In this document: piece after piece, positions 44,554 to 55,981 of the stretch | Position numbering within the stretch: the first letter of the stretch is position 1 | Layout: each line of letters starts with the position of its first letter | NCBI GenBank assembly: GCA_014155875.1 | Contig: JACEFZ010004215.1 | Location: 62,001 to 126,000, forward strand | Length of the DNA: 64,000 nt | Reading direction: 5' to 3' | Origin: Cepaea nemoralis | Lineage: Eukaryota > Mollusca > Gastropoda > Stylommatophora > Helicidae | Made by a program: the position numbers and the translations under genes | Notes under the pieces: model-generated | Told to the model about the DNA's origin: nothing | The model's database searches: none | What the model saw: the letters and a program-made list of their open reading frames with translations, nothing else

Positions 44554-47294
44554 CTATCTCTTGTGTGTTGTTTCTACATAATTGACATTGTTTGGATATG
44601 TAAAGTCTACCTGTGTTGTGGGGGTCATACTGTATAACAGTCTATATGTGATCTCCCTAGCTTTTGGTGTTATGTGTTTGTTGTGTAGGTTTGAAAAGGT
44701 GCATGTGAAGTCAGTCATGAAGTATTTGTGTCCTCTTTTAATCCTAAGTCTTAGTGATGGTGCTTGTTCTCTAACTAAATGTTTGTATATTGTGTGTGTT
44801 GTTTGCTGTATTAACTGTTCATGTCCTTTTATTGCCTGTATGCATGTCTGATAGAATGTTGGCAGTCTTCCCTGGTAGTGCGCAGTTGCATTGTTAAGAG
44901 GTGTGAGATGTTTGATGTTGTGGCCTATGTAGTATAGTGCTAGTCTGTTCTGGGTGTCTGATGATTTTACGTATGTGACTGATTCTAAGTGACAGTATTT
45001 TTGTCTGGATGTCCTGTAGTGCAAATCCCGCCTTGTTTCCTGTCTTGTATGAGAGTTTTGTGTTGAATGCTGTGTATTGTGTTGGTGAAGATGAAGCGTC
45101 TGATTTGTTTGTTTATGTTTGTGACGGTCTGTTTGGGAGGGTCCAGTACTGTCACTAAATATATTATTTTGGGTAATATGTATGTGTTGACTATTGTGCT
45201 TCTACCACATATTGTGGATGTCTTGTACCTATACCTGTGTAACATGTCTGTGATCTGTTCGGTCAGTGCGTGCCATGTCTGTCTGTGTGTTTCTGTGGGA
45301 TCACATGGAAATGTGATCCCATACAGCTTCATGGTGTCTATGTGTTTCAGATCTGGAGGGAAATCAGCCTTTTGTTTCCACTTTCCCAGGCCCATTATCT
45401 GTGATTTCTGTATATTAATTTTGGCTCCACTGCCTTTTCCAAAATGGGTAAAGGTGTGGAGTATATTCCTTATTGATGTGTTGCTGGTGGGAAAGAAGGC
45501 AGTGTCATCTGCATAGGCGATGAGCTTCTGCTCTCCTATCCCATGCAGGAAGGTTCCTTTAATACTAGTGTCTTGCCTTATCTTCTCTAATAAAGGTTCT
45601 AGGGTGAGCACATACAGGAGTGGTGATAAGGGACATCCCTGTCTTACAGATCTCGTGAGCCTGAAGCTAGCTGTCAGTGAATGGTTCACCAACACTCTGC
45701 TCTCAGGATTTTTGTACAAGATCTGTATCCACTGCCTGTAGTACTCTCCTATGTTACAGTGTTCTAGTGTCCTATGCAGGTAAGTGTGGGAAATTCTGTC
45801 GAAGGCCTTCTCTTGATCCAAGGATAAGATGGAGGATGGACAGTCTTTCCCATGTGTGTAGTTGATTATGTCTCTAATGAGGTGTGTGTGGTTGTGTATA
45901 TTTCTGTCTTTGACACTGCACTGTTGGTCGGGGTGTATGAGTGTTGGCATGAAAGGTTTAAGTTTGTTGGTGAGTGATTTGGCGAGTATCTTGTAGTCTG
46001 TGTTGAGTAAGGAAATTGGTCTGTAGTTCTTCAGTTGTGTTTTGTCAGTTTTATCCTTGCATATGAGTGTAATGTAAGACATGTTGCAGCTGTCCGGAAG
46101 ATTTTTTTTGTCAAAGGCTTCCTGATAGACTTTGAGGAGAAGATTGCCTAGAATAGGAAAGAAATGTTGGTAGAATTCTACTGTCAAACCGTCTGGTCCT
46201 GGAGTTTTATCTTTGTTTAGTGTGCTTAGTGCCTGTGTTATGTCTGTCAGTGTCAGTTCTGTGTCCAGTGTGTCTTTGTCTGTGTCAGATAATTTCTTTG
46301 TGTACTGTAAGAAGTTGTCTTGTATCTGTGTGTCGACTGTCTCTGCTGTGAATAGTTGTGTGTAGTGTTGTTGGAAAGCAGTCTCTATGTGTGGTGTTTC
46401 TGTCTGCATGTTTCCTTGCATGTCTGATATTTTGCTTATTTGTCTGTTACGTTGTACGTTCTGTTCTATTGCTAAATATTGCCTCGTAGCTGACTCTTGT
46501 GTAATTGTGTTGAGTTTTGTTCTGAGAAGAGCACCCAGATATCTGTGTTGTTGGTGTTCTTCTAGTTGTGCTTCTAATGTGTGTAAGTGATGTGCATCTC
46601 TGTCTGTTTGTTTTGTTAGTCGTATGGCTGTCTGTATGATGCGCTCCTGTCTTAGTCTGTCTTTGTGGATCATGGTTGCTAGATGTGTTCTGCTTCGTAT
46701 GGTGTTTTTCAATAAGTCCCAGTATTGTGTGATGTTCTCAGTCGGTATATTGTCTGTGTACGTGTGTATGAGCTGTGTCATATATTTTACATATTCTGAG
46801 TGTTCCAATAGTGAAGTTATTGATACTTCCAGTGAGGTGACCTTTTGTTTGGCTGCGTGTTTGTGCTGTTTGTGCTGATGTGTACTAGTATTGCTTTGTG
46901 GTCTGTGTAATCTAATGTTTCCCGTAGGTGTTTGGTTTGTATGATGTGATGTGTTGCGGGCGTGTAAATCCGGTCTAATCTAGATGACCTGTTGTGTGTT
47001 TTGTTTGTGTATGTCGTTTCTCTACTGTCGGGGTGTGTATGCCTGAATGCGTTCTGTGAGGTTGTGTGTATCGATGATATTTCGTAGTGTGTCAAGTTGA
47101 TGTAAGCTGTCCCTGCCGGCTCTCCTCAGCTGTGTTCTCACCTCCCCACCCACCACGTCTAAATCTTCAAGAACACAATTGTAATCACCGGCAAGAACAA
47201 TATTTTGTCCGCTGTATGTCTGTGTTAGTAAGTCGTCTAAATGTTCATAAAATAGAGGTTGATAATTGTAGTTAGGTGGTGCGTGTATGTTCAC
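44554..47294 (-). pseudogene. LINE copy 2 ORF2 (endonuclease-RT), frameshifted
   Basis: Endonuclease remnant: NIHAPPNYNYQPLFYEH and LAGDYNCVLEDLDVVGGE (Y in place of F in GDFN), a frame change, then SSRLDRIYTPATHH and YTDHKAILVHIS. RT, open 44985-46808: TPGPDGLTVEFYQ, NYRPISLLNTDYKI, DQEKAFDRI, VRQGCPLSPLLYVL, AYADDTAFF. C-terminal part after another frame change at about 45.0 kb: LALYYIGHNIKHLTPLNNA, ending at 44554. At least three indels. It shows the C-terminus that copy 1 lacks in this window. Confidence 0.88.
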
Positions 47295-47472
47295 AATGAC
47301 AAATGAGTGTGTGTCGTTTTTAACTTGAACTGTGGAATTTCTACCATGTGGGTCTGTGTGTGTTCTAAAAATAGTTCACGCGTCGGAAATTTGGAGAATG
47401 GCTGTCCCTGACCCTACGTTGTGATTCGCCAAACTGAAATCATATATTAAGCAAAACAAATGCTTCAAGGAA

Positions 47473-47853
47473 GGTGAATTTATACGTTGTGAAGATAAAC
47501 CAGAGCAATTCCAAATGTTGTTTAGACAGACCCAGCCTAGCAGATACAGATATAAATAATTTACTAAGCAATATTTATTATACCACAATTTAGTGTCCAC
47601 AATTTAAAACACTATTCACAATTGTGTATAGCTTTTATTGTGGTATCATTCAATTTATACAATACAAAATATAAATAAAATTGTTACAGGAATAAACATA
47701 TACTTCTCTTGCAATATAGCTGTCAGTACAAATATAGTAAATTTCTCTTGTTCCCCTTGACTGCTAGAGCCGAAATATAACTTCAACCCAGATGCAATTA
47801 TTTCCCTTTTATTAATAAAATAAAAACCAGTTGTGTATCCTTTACAGGGCGTT
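47473..47853 (+). repeat. Composite repeat R1, copy c
   Basis: Same order as copy a: atttatacgttgtgaagataaacc..., ..cacaattgtgtatagc.., cagtacaaatatag.., ending cctttacagggcg, where the 54-bp array begins instead of the R1 continuation ttgcagtcaacacc. Confidence 0.8.
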
Positions 47854-49530
47854 CGTTTCCTGGGGTAAAGCAAGCCGTGCCCCACCTGTCGTAGCTCCGA
47901 CATTAAACGTTTCCTGGGGTAAAGCAAGCCGCGCCCCACCTGTCGTAGCTCCGACATTAAACGTTTCCTGGGGTAAAGCAAGCCGCGCCCCACCTGTCGT
48001 AGCTCCGACATTAAACGTTTCCTGGGGTAAAGCAAGCCGCGCCCCATCTGTCGTAGCTCCGACATTAAACGTTTCCTGGGGTAAAGCAAGCCGCGCCCCA
48101 CCTGTCGTAGCTCCGACATTAAACGTTTCCTGGGGTAAAGCAAGCCGCGCCCCACCTGTCGTAGCTCCGACATTAAACGTTTCCTGGGGTGAAGCAAGCC
48201 GTGCCCCACCTGTCGTAGCTCCGACATTAAACGTTTCCTGGGGTAAAGCAAGCCGTGCCCCACCTGTCGTAGCTCCGACATTAAACGTTTCCTGGGGTAA
48301 AGCAAGCCGCGCCCCACCTGTCGTAGCTCCGACATTAAACGTTTCCTGGGGTAAAGCAAGCCGTGCCCCACGTGATGTAGCTCCGACATTAAACGTTTCC
48401 TGGGGTAAAGCAAGCCGTGCCCCACGTGATGTAGCTCCGACATTAAACGTTTCCTGGGGTAAAGCAAGCCGTGCCCCACGTGATGTAGCTCCGACATTAA
48501 ACGTTTCCTGGGGTAAAGCAAGCCGTGCCCCACGTGATGTAGCTCCGACATTAAACGTTTCCTGGGGTAAAGCAAGCCGTGCCCCACGTGATGTAGCTCC
48601 GACATTAAACGTTTCCTGGGGTAAAGCAAGCCGTGCCCCACGTGATGTAGCTCCGACATTAAACGTTTCCTGGGGTAAAGCAAGCCGTGCCCCACCTGTC
48701 GTAGCTCCGACATTAAACGTTTCCTGGGGTAAAGCAAGCCGTGCCCCACCTGTCGTAGCTCCGACATTAAACGTTTCCTGGGGTAAAGCAAGCCGTGCCC
48801 CACCTGTCGTAGCTCCGACATTAAACGTTTCCTGGGGTAAAGCAAGCCGTGCCCCACCTGTCGTAGCTCCGACATTAAACGTTTCCTGGGGTAAAGCAAG
48901 CCGTGCCCCACTGTCATGTAGCTCCGACATTAAACGTTTCCTGGGGTAAAGCAAGCCGTGCCCCACGTGATGTAGCTCCGACATTAAACGTTTCCTGGGG
49001 TAAAGCAATCCGTGCCCCACCTGTCGTAGCTCCGACATTAAACGTTTCCTGGGGTAAAGCAATCCGTGCCCCACCTGTCGTAGCTCCGACATTAAACGTT
49101 TCCTGGGGTAAAGCAATCCGTGCTCCACCTGTCGTAGCTCCGACATTAAACGTTTCCTGGGGTAAAGCAAGCCGTGCTCCACCTGTCGTAGCTCCGACAT
49201 TAAACGTTTCCTGGGGTAAAGCAAGCCGTGCTCCACCTGTCGTAGCTCCGACATTAAACGTTTCCTGGGGTAAAGCAATCCGTGCCCCACGTGATGTAGC
49301 TCCGACATTAAACGTTTCCTGGAGTAAAGCAAGCCGTGTTCCACCTGTCGTAGCTCCGACATTAAACGTTTCCTGGGGTAAAGCAATCCGTGCCCCACCT
49401 GTCGTAGCTCCGACATTAAACGTTTCCTGGGGTAAAGCAAGCCGCTGCTCCACCTTTCGTAGCTCCGACATTAAACGTTTCCTGGGGTAAAGCAAGCCGC
49501 GCTCCACCTTTCGTTGCTCCGACATTAAAA
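47854..49530. repeat. 54-bp minisatellite, 31 units
   Basis: Unit: cgtttcctggggtaaagcaa, gccgtgccccacctgtcgta, gctccgacattaaa. Because 54 = 18 codons, the array is open over long distances in three frames (two minus, one plus), which is a consequence of the unit length. Two types alternate in blocks: cacctgtcg and cacgtgatg (six consecutive units of the latter at about 48361-48670, single ones near 48963 and 49289). A sub-variant aagcaatccgtg appears only right of 49000. Each unit has tggg..cccca arms. Two one-base insertions (near 48910 and 49444) shift the frames. Confidence 0.97.
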
Positions 49531-49639
49531 AGTTTCCTAGAATCAAACCGGTTCGGCTATGCTATTTACGCTTATTGATTGCACTCTTATACAATACTGT
49601 TGAAATGTAACAACTGATCTAGAGTAACACACATCAAGA

Positions 49640-50770
49640 TGACGTAGTGATCTACACCGATGGGTCAGTGGTGAGAAACAGGCATAGTGGCTGAGGTTTC
49701 ATAGCGATGACTAATGGACGATGCTTAGTTAGTTAGTTAGTTAGTCGACAGATCATCCTCGTTGCACATCGAACCATTCAGTCCATAAGTGCTCGGATCC
49801 CCTCCTCAGCAAATCCCGCAGCGTGTAGCGGCTAACGACGCCAGTTCTGTGTTGGTTTATCAATCTTCTTTGGCTTCCTGCGTAGTGTTCTTGTTTGGCC
49901 ATCCCTCTTTTAATTTGCTGCTCCCGCAGTCTGGCCATTGTTGTAGATTCACAGTCATCACTTGGTTCTCGCAAAAGTCTCACTTCTCGTAGAGCATTCA
50001 GAATGTCAGCCTGGTCCATGGCGCGTCCACCCTCCACAATAGCCTCACCTGCGAGCCTGTCAGCCCGCTCATTCCCTTGTACTCCCGCATGCCCTGGCAC
50101 GAAGATGAAACTAATCTTTGCCAGCCGAGACCGCTTCAGAGGCAGCAACCATTCTCTTCGGATCGACCCCTCCTCTATCCTCTTGATCAAGATCAAGAGA
50201 GAGGACGATGCTTGACAAAGGAGAGTCTGGCATATAAGACTACGACCTCCAGCATGATAATGAAGGTGGCAGCAGTAGCAGCGTCATTCCATTGGTTGGA
50301 GGAGACCACTGCAACACACATTGTATTCATTACGGACTCAAGGAGTATGCTTAGTAAGGTGGAGAAAGGAATGTTTCATGTGGAATGGCTATCCTTGCTT
50401 CAGAGGTCACATGTTGTGAGAATTGTATGGATTTTTGGCCTGGCCATGCAGGAGTGCAGAGGAATGAGCAGGCTAAAAGGCTGACAGGGAATGACCTCTT
50501 GGTGGTAGATTACCTATGGACAAGGGAAAGGTGGTCGAGGGCCTGTGGGACCAGGTGGAAAAGGCGAGGAAACATATTGAGAGCCCGCATGTGGAAAAGG
50601 CTGATATGCAGGTTATCGGCATGGTCCAGGAAGAATCTCAAAACCGAGAGGGAAGACTAGGAGAACTGTACATGAGATAGCGGTGGGAACGATTAGTAGT
50701 ATGACTCTTCGCTAACAGTTGAACGAGGGGACAGAGCGCATATGGGAATGTTCTAACTACAGTGATGTGG
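49640..50770 (+). pseudogene. RNase H-type LINE fragment, split by an inverted insertion
   Basis: Left part: DDVVIYTDGSVVRNRHSG. Right part from 50214: TKESLAYKTTTSSMIMKVAAVAAS, then SRSMLSKVEKGMFHVEW and FGLAMQECRGMSR. Stops and frame changes; different subfamily from the inserted copy. Sequence beyond about 50600 is barely readable. Confidence 0.7.
49727..50202 (-). mobile_element. 5'-truncated I-group LINE insertion, 11-bp TSD
   Basis: Flanked by ggacgatgctt at 49716-49726 and 50203-50213. 476 bases on the minus strand: IEEGSIRREWLLPLKRSR, VPGHAGVQGNERADRLAGEA, EVRLLREPSDDCESTTMARLREQ.., ending FDVQRG and a (CTAA)n tail (49727-49745). This is the intact reference for the halves at 32046-32522 and 40637-40845. 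Confidence 0.92.
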
Positions 50771-50959
50771 GCTCTTAGCTCAACTCAGCTCAACCCTCCG
50801 ATAACGCCTTTTTTCCACACCGACAATCATTATCACACACTGTCGTTTCTGGAAATAGTTCTCATACCGCTTTACATCGTGCCCGCTGTGGTGCCTCGCT
50901 GTTGCGCTATATGTAGAAATGTAGCTGTAAGGAGTTATCATGTGAAGTCAGACTATTGA
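50771..50959. other. No recognised feature
   Basis: Short spacer before R1 copy d. Confidence 0.4.
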
Positions 50960-51500
50960 CACATTGTTTTAGCGATTGCCCTACTTTTATTTTTCTCCAC
51001 AATTGTGTACAGCTTTTATTATGGTAACATTCAATTGATACCATACAAGATATGAATAAAATTGTTACAGGAATAAACATATACTTCTCTTGCAATATAG
51101 GTCAGTACAAATTTAGTGAGTTCTATAATTGTTCCCCTTGATTGCTAGAGCCGAAATATGACTTTAAACTAGATGCAATTATTTCCCTTGTATTAATAAA
51201 TAAAAAACAGTTGTATATCCTTTACAGGGCAGTCAACACAATCATGTTTTGCAGTTGTGATGGGAAGGGAAAAACAATATCAAGTAATCAGTTCTTGTAT
51301 TAACGCGATCTTGACATAACCTTGATTTCTCTCCCCCCCCCCTCCCACCCCCTCCGAAACAAAAATTCCCCCCTAGGGGAAATTCCCCTTCGGCTGAGAA
51401 CCACTGATCTGTATAATGCATTACCAGAGATCATTATTTAGAAAAATAGTATTTAGCCTCATTATATTGCTCCTCTCCACGGAAATCTTAGTTAACAATT
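50960..51500 (+). repeat. Composite repeat R1, copy d, left part
   Basis: Starts within R1 (cacaattgtgtacagc near 51000) and follows copy a through cctttacagggcagtcaacac, a C-rich patch (51331-51353), ctgagaaccactgatctgt and ccacggaaatcttagttaacaa. Part of the post-tail segment is deleted relative to copy a (cattattcttagaaa region). Confidence 0.7.
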
Positions 51501-52320
<820 letters not shown>

Positions 52321-53266
52321 TGCTTACAAATCCAATCTTAGAAGTTCGGAACCCGGTGACAAACACACGGATGGTCACTGATTATGACAGTACCACATAT
52401 GCGAGATTTTCTTTCAGTGTCTCAATGACCTATCCAATCTTCCTTCATGCTGGATGGACACCCCATTGCTCAATCGGCGCCCTCGTTTCTTGTCAGTCAT
52501 ATTCTATGTGTCTGTAAACACATATCATAAGTCAATGTAAGCCAACATGATGATTAGGTCATTGTTGGTACTGAGTCTGGTAGTTCAATCGATCTCACAC
52601 TTTTCACAATCACAGGCGCATTAACATGTTTCTGATAGATCATGATAATTATTCATTGCATCCCTTTTAATCAATCTTGAGTCAACACGTTGACAGGTTT
52701 GATGGTAACGATGGCTTGATATCCCCCCGATGTGTCTCCACCTTGTCGCGGTGGGGGGGGGGGGGGGGGGCTTGCGTGTCCCATTGACCCCATGTGCTAT
52801 GTCGATAGATGAAAAACTACATATCGGACAGCTTATGGGATAGGGGCCAGACTAAGCGAGACACAACCTGCTGCTCTGCAGGTAAGACAGAGGATAGCAG
52901 TCAAAGTCTAAACTAGGCGCACGATGCCGCTATTTCGAGGTCCAGACACATACTCTAAGGCTCCCATTCGAGGGATATGGCTGAACGCCTTTAAGCTATA
53001 AACCGTCGGATGTGAGAGCCAGGCCGATACCCACCTACCGAAAAATGGAGGTGAGGTGCTGAGCACGCTACATGCTCAGTTCAGATACTTGTTCGAAGGC
53101 TCGCATCTGGGGGATATGTCGGATCCACAAATGAGAGGGCTTAGCCGTTTCTCGCTCACTGGTACACGGAGGTAAGGTGCTGAGCCGGCAGCACATGTAC
53201 CCTACCTCGTGAGCGAGAACAAAAGGTAAAAAATGTCGCACGAAATGGTTACGAAAAATGTCTGTA
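52321..53266. other. Unidentified region with a poly-G run
   Basis: tctccaccttgtcgcggtg followed by about 22 G (52749-52770), resembling LINE leader sequence, then two related segments with aggtgaggtgctgagc (about 53050) and aggtaaggtgctgagc (about 53170). No ORF of note. Confidence 0.4.
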
Positions 53267-53467
53267 TCTATACTCACAGAGAGTGTAGTCAAAGGTGGAA
53301 ACACGTCTCAATAATACGAAATGGAACTCATGGCTAGCGAACCCATTGCGTGGTCCGAAGTCCAAAGTCTATATTCACAGAGAGTGTAGTCAAAGGTGGA
53401 AAAACGTCCCAACACGAAAGGGAACGCATGGCTAGCGAACCCATTGCGTGGTCCGAAGTCCGAAGCG
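53267..53467 (+). repeat. 101-bp tandem duplication
   Basis: tctatactcacagagagtgtag at 53267 and again (tctatattcac..) at 53368; both copies end gtggtccgaagtcc with a few substitutions. Confidence 0.85.
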
Positions 53468-54057
53468 AAAGCTTACTTAGTGGATGTCGTCCGCAGACTG
53501 ACCGTTCCTGGTGTGTGCTGAGCGTCCAGTGGCAAGCGAAATGCCCAATACATGGAAGTGAGGAATTAAAGTAGCCATGAGCAGGACGTGGCAACTTCTC
53601 GGGTGAGCCCAGTCTCAAAGCAATATGTGCCGGCTCTGAAATTATGGAAGCCTAATTGGATAGCGGGGGAATGCCCATGGCCTGCCCCTGCCTTTCCTTG
53701 AGGGTCGACCGTGACGTCGTTGACCGTTCTACCTTGACCAGCTGAGATGTGGGCGACACCACAGCAAATAAAATCTAACGTCTCTCGATACCTTTGGAAG
53801 GCAAACCCGTAACAATGCCTGCTGAAGTCTGATGTGCTGGCCTAAGGGTGCAAATAAATCAGGACAACGCATAAAACGTCCGAGTGAAATGTCTTTTTTG
53901 CTAGGAACAGCTCTGACTAACTAGTTTTCCGGGACGCAGAGGTGTTTCCAAGGCACCAGGGCCGGGTTATATACTGGCCAAGACCTATTCACGCGTCCTC
54001 GTCGAGCGTCCTGGGCAACAGGTCCCTTCGGGGTCCTGGCTAAAGTCAGTAGGATCG
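53468..54057. other. No recognised feature
   Basis: No family similarity seen; may belong to the same element as 52.3-53.5 kb. Confidence 0.35.
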
Positions 54058-54059
54058 CC

Positions 54060-54258
54060 GATTCCTCCGAAGCCGGAGAGTGTCTGCCTGTACGGCGAGG
54101 AACCACCAGTCTGCACACCAATAAGCCAGACATGGGACAACGTATACTCACGCAAAACTCAGGTCCTGTATGACATCACACTGATGTTGGACAACAGGAT
54201 GCCTTCATCCGACATACAGGACTTCGCGTTGGAGCTCAAGCCAACGAACACAAGCAAG
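54060..54258 (+). other. Unidentified conserved open segment, copy 2
   Basis: About 66 open codons: PKPESVCLYGEEPPVC, PISQTWDN, VLYDITLMLDNRMP, LELKPTNTSKQA. Partner of 24166-24366 on the other strand. The few differences I count are mostly amino-acid replacements of a mild kind (D/E, R/Q, R/T, S/P). Confidence 0.5.
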
Positions 54259-54261
54259 CAA

Positions 54262-54884
54262 GCAACTAGTTTTCCAAATAGCTCGTGTCCGAAACAACTC
54301 TGACTAGCTGGTTTTCCTACTGTCCGTCGTGCCCGGAACTATAGAGTCGTGCTCTGACTATATTGTAAAACAATATATAATGACACAAAGTAGTGCAGCT
54401 TTACATAACAGAGTTACGACACATACAGAACGTTGCGGCGGTTAGCCTTCATCAGCAAACAAACACATTCACAAACACAACAAACAGTCAAGGAGAACTC
54501 CTGTGACTACATTAGAAGGTGATGACAGGACGAGAGGAACAAATGCATGGGAAAATGGAAGCAATGAAGAGGAAACGAGAATTGACGAAATGTTAATTGA
54601 AAAGAATGTTAGTCGAAGAAAATGTTTAATAGAAAAACTGTTTATAGAGAGAAAAAACTGTATACTCACCTCACGTACGGACCTGTGAATGTTTACGGAA
54701 ATCTCAGGTGTATTTTTATAACGGTGCTGGATGTTACGGTACAGTGAGCACATAGAAAGACGGGGGCGGGGTAGGAGGCGTGTAAAATTGACCACGACCC
54801 CATTGTGTTGTTGGTCTGGGTGGACTGGTGTGTAGGAACACGCGTACTTACATAGACACACTTCAACTGACAAAATGCTAGTGT
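54262..54884. other. No recognised gene
   Basis: An open stretch 54503-54688 (+) has a short internal repeat (CLIEKLFIERKN). No family similarity. Confidence 0.35.
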
Positions 54885-54897
54885 ATGTGGACATGCA

Positions 54898-54963
<66 letters not shown>

Positions 54964-55614
54964 CGAGAGAGAGAGACAGACAGAGAGAGACAGAGAGAGA
55001 CAGAGAGAGGAAAAGTGCCTGCGACCTACCACATGGGGTATATTGTAACCTACGAAATAGTCAGTATGGTTGCTAGTCATACAACGCGCTTCAGGAGCCC
55101 CTCGCCCAGTCCTAGAGTTGTTGGGGTTGTGTAAGATCCAACCACTGGCAATGCACGTGAAGAAGGTATGCACAGAGAAGCCAGATGTAAGAGGAGAGAG
55201 AGAGGAGAGAGAGAGAGTGAGAGAGAGCGCGACAGGGGGAGAGAGGGGAGAGAGAGGGAGAAGAGAGAGAAGGAGAGGGAGGGAGAGAGAGGGAGAGAGA
55301 GAGAGGGAGAGAGATAGAGAGAAAGGGAGAGAGAGGGGGGGGAGGAAGAGAGAGAGGGAGAGAGAGGGAGGGAGAGAGGGGGGAGAGAGAGGGAGAGAGA
55401 GAGGGAGAGAGAGAGTGAGGGAGGGTGAGAGCGAGAGAGGGGGAGGGCAAGAGAGAGATCAAGGGAGGGACAGAAAGCGCGAGAGGGAGTGAGAGAGGGA
55501 GAGAGAGAGCGAGAGAGAGGGAGTGAGAGAGGAGGAGAGAGAGCGAGAGAGGGGAGAGCGAGATAGAGAGGGAGAGAGCGAGAGGGTGAAAGAGAGAGAG
55601 GGAGAGAGAGAGAA

Positions 55615-55645
<31 letters not shown>

Positions 55646-55655
55646 AAGAGAGAGA
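54885..55655 (+). repeat. AG-bearing satellite, left block
   Basis: AG tract (54896-54958), unit core from aaaagtgcct (55011) through caaccactggcaatgcacgtgaag to about 55190, then a very long AG/GGA purine tract to 55658. Same family as 61787-64000. Confidence 0.85.
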
Positions 55656-55683
55656 GAGATAATAATAATAATAATAATAATAA

Positions 55684-55981
55684 GTCTTTATTTTCAAAGG
55701 GTTAAGAATTGGGCACGCAGGCCCGTCTGACATTCTGCCCTTCTTCTCTATTTCCTCTCATACATTCTTTCATTCAACATCACTTATGAAGCAACTTTTG
55801 ACAACAAAAGAACATTAAAACGCATGAAAAATAATCAATAACAAATGACTCACTGAGGCAGTGTTTAACATGGGCATTATAAATACCTAAGGAGGGTGTA
55901 ACGTGCCATACATAAGGGAATGTTTTTTGGCTAGTTGTCGTTTGAGATAAGTTACCATTATTGTCTTTTTTGTGTTATTTG
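55684..55981 (-). other. 3' UTR of the CR1-like LINE
   Basis: Contains the conserved end aattgggcacgcaggcccgtct shared with 17.14 kb, and the polyadenylation-like aaaataaag. No coding content. Confidence 0.7.

Larger units (their letters stand above)
41249..47460 (-). mobile_element. Tx1/L1-like LINE, copy 2, 12-bp TSD
   Basis: tgcttcaaggaa at 41237-41248 and 47461-47472, perfect. Minus strand: truncated endonuclease, RT, C-terminal domain, 3' UTR, then about 3 kb of tandem repeats, AATAAA (in ctcaataaaag) and poly-A at the left end. 5'-truncated in the endonuclease at about 47440, followed by about 20 bases of unmatched sequence. Confidence 0.9.

Noticed and set aside
47854..49530. CRISPR-like array
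   Set aside because: Units are directly adjacent without unique spacers, and the genome is eukaryotic.
47655..49546. Long proteins of 18-residue repeats (up to 532 codons) in three frames
   Set aside because: A 54-bp unit without stops gives open frames on several strands at once; no start context or non-repeat domain supports a gene.
54469..55173. 234-codon minus frame with a possible signal-like start
   Set aside because: Consists largely of AG-tract readings joined to low-information sequence.
55070..55733. Arg-Glu and Leu-Ser rich frames (also 51602-52060 and 62507-63940)
   Set aside because: AG/CT microsatellite readings.
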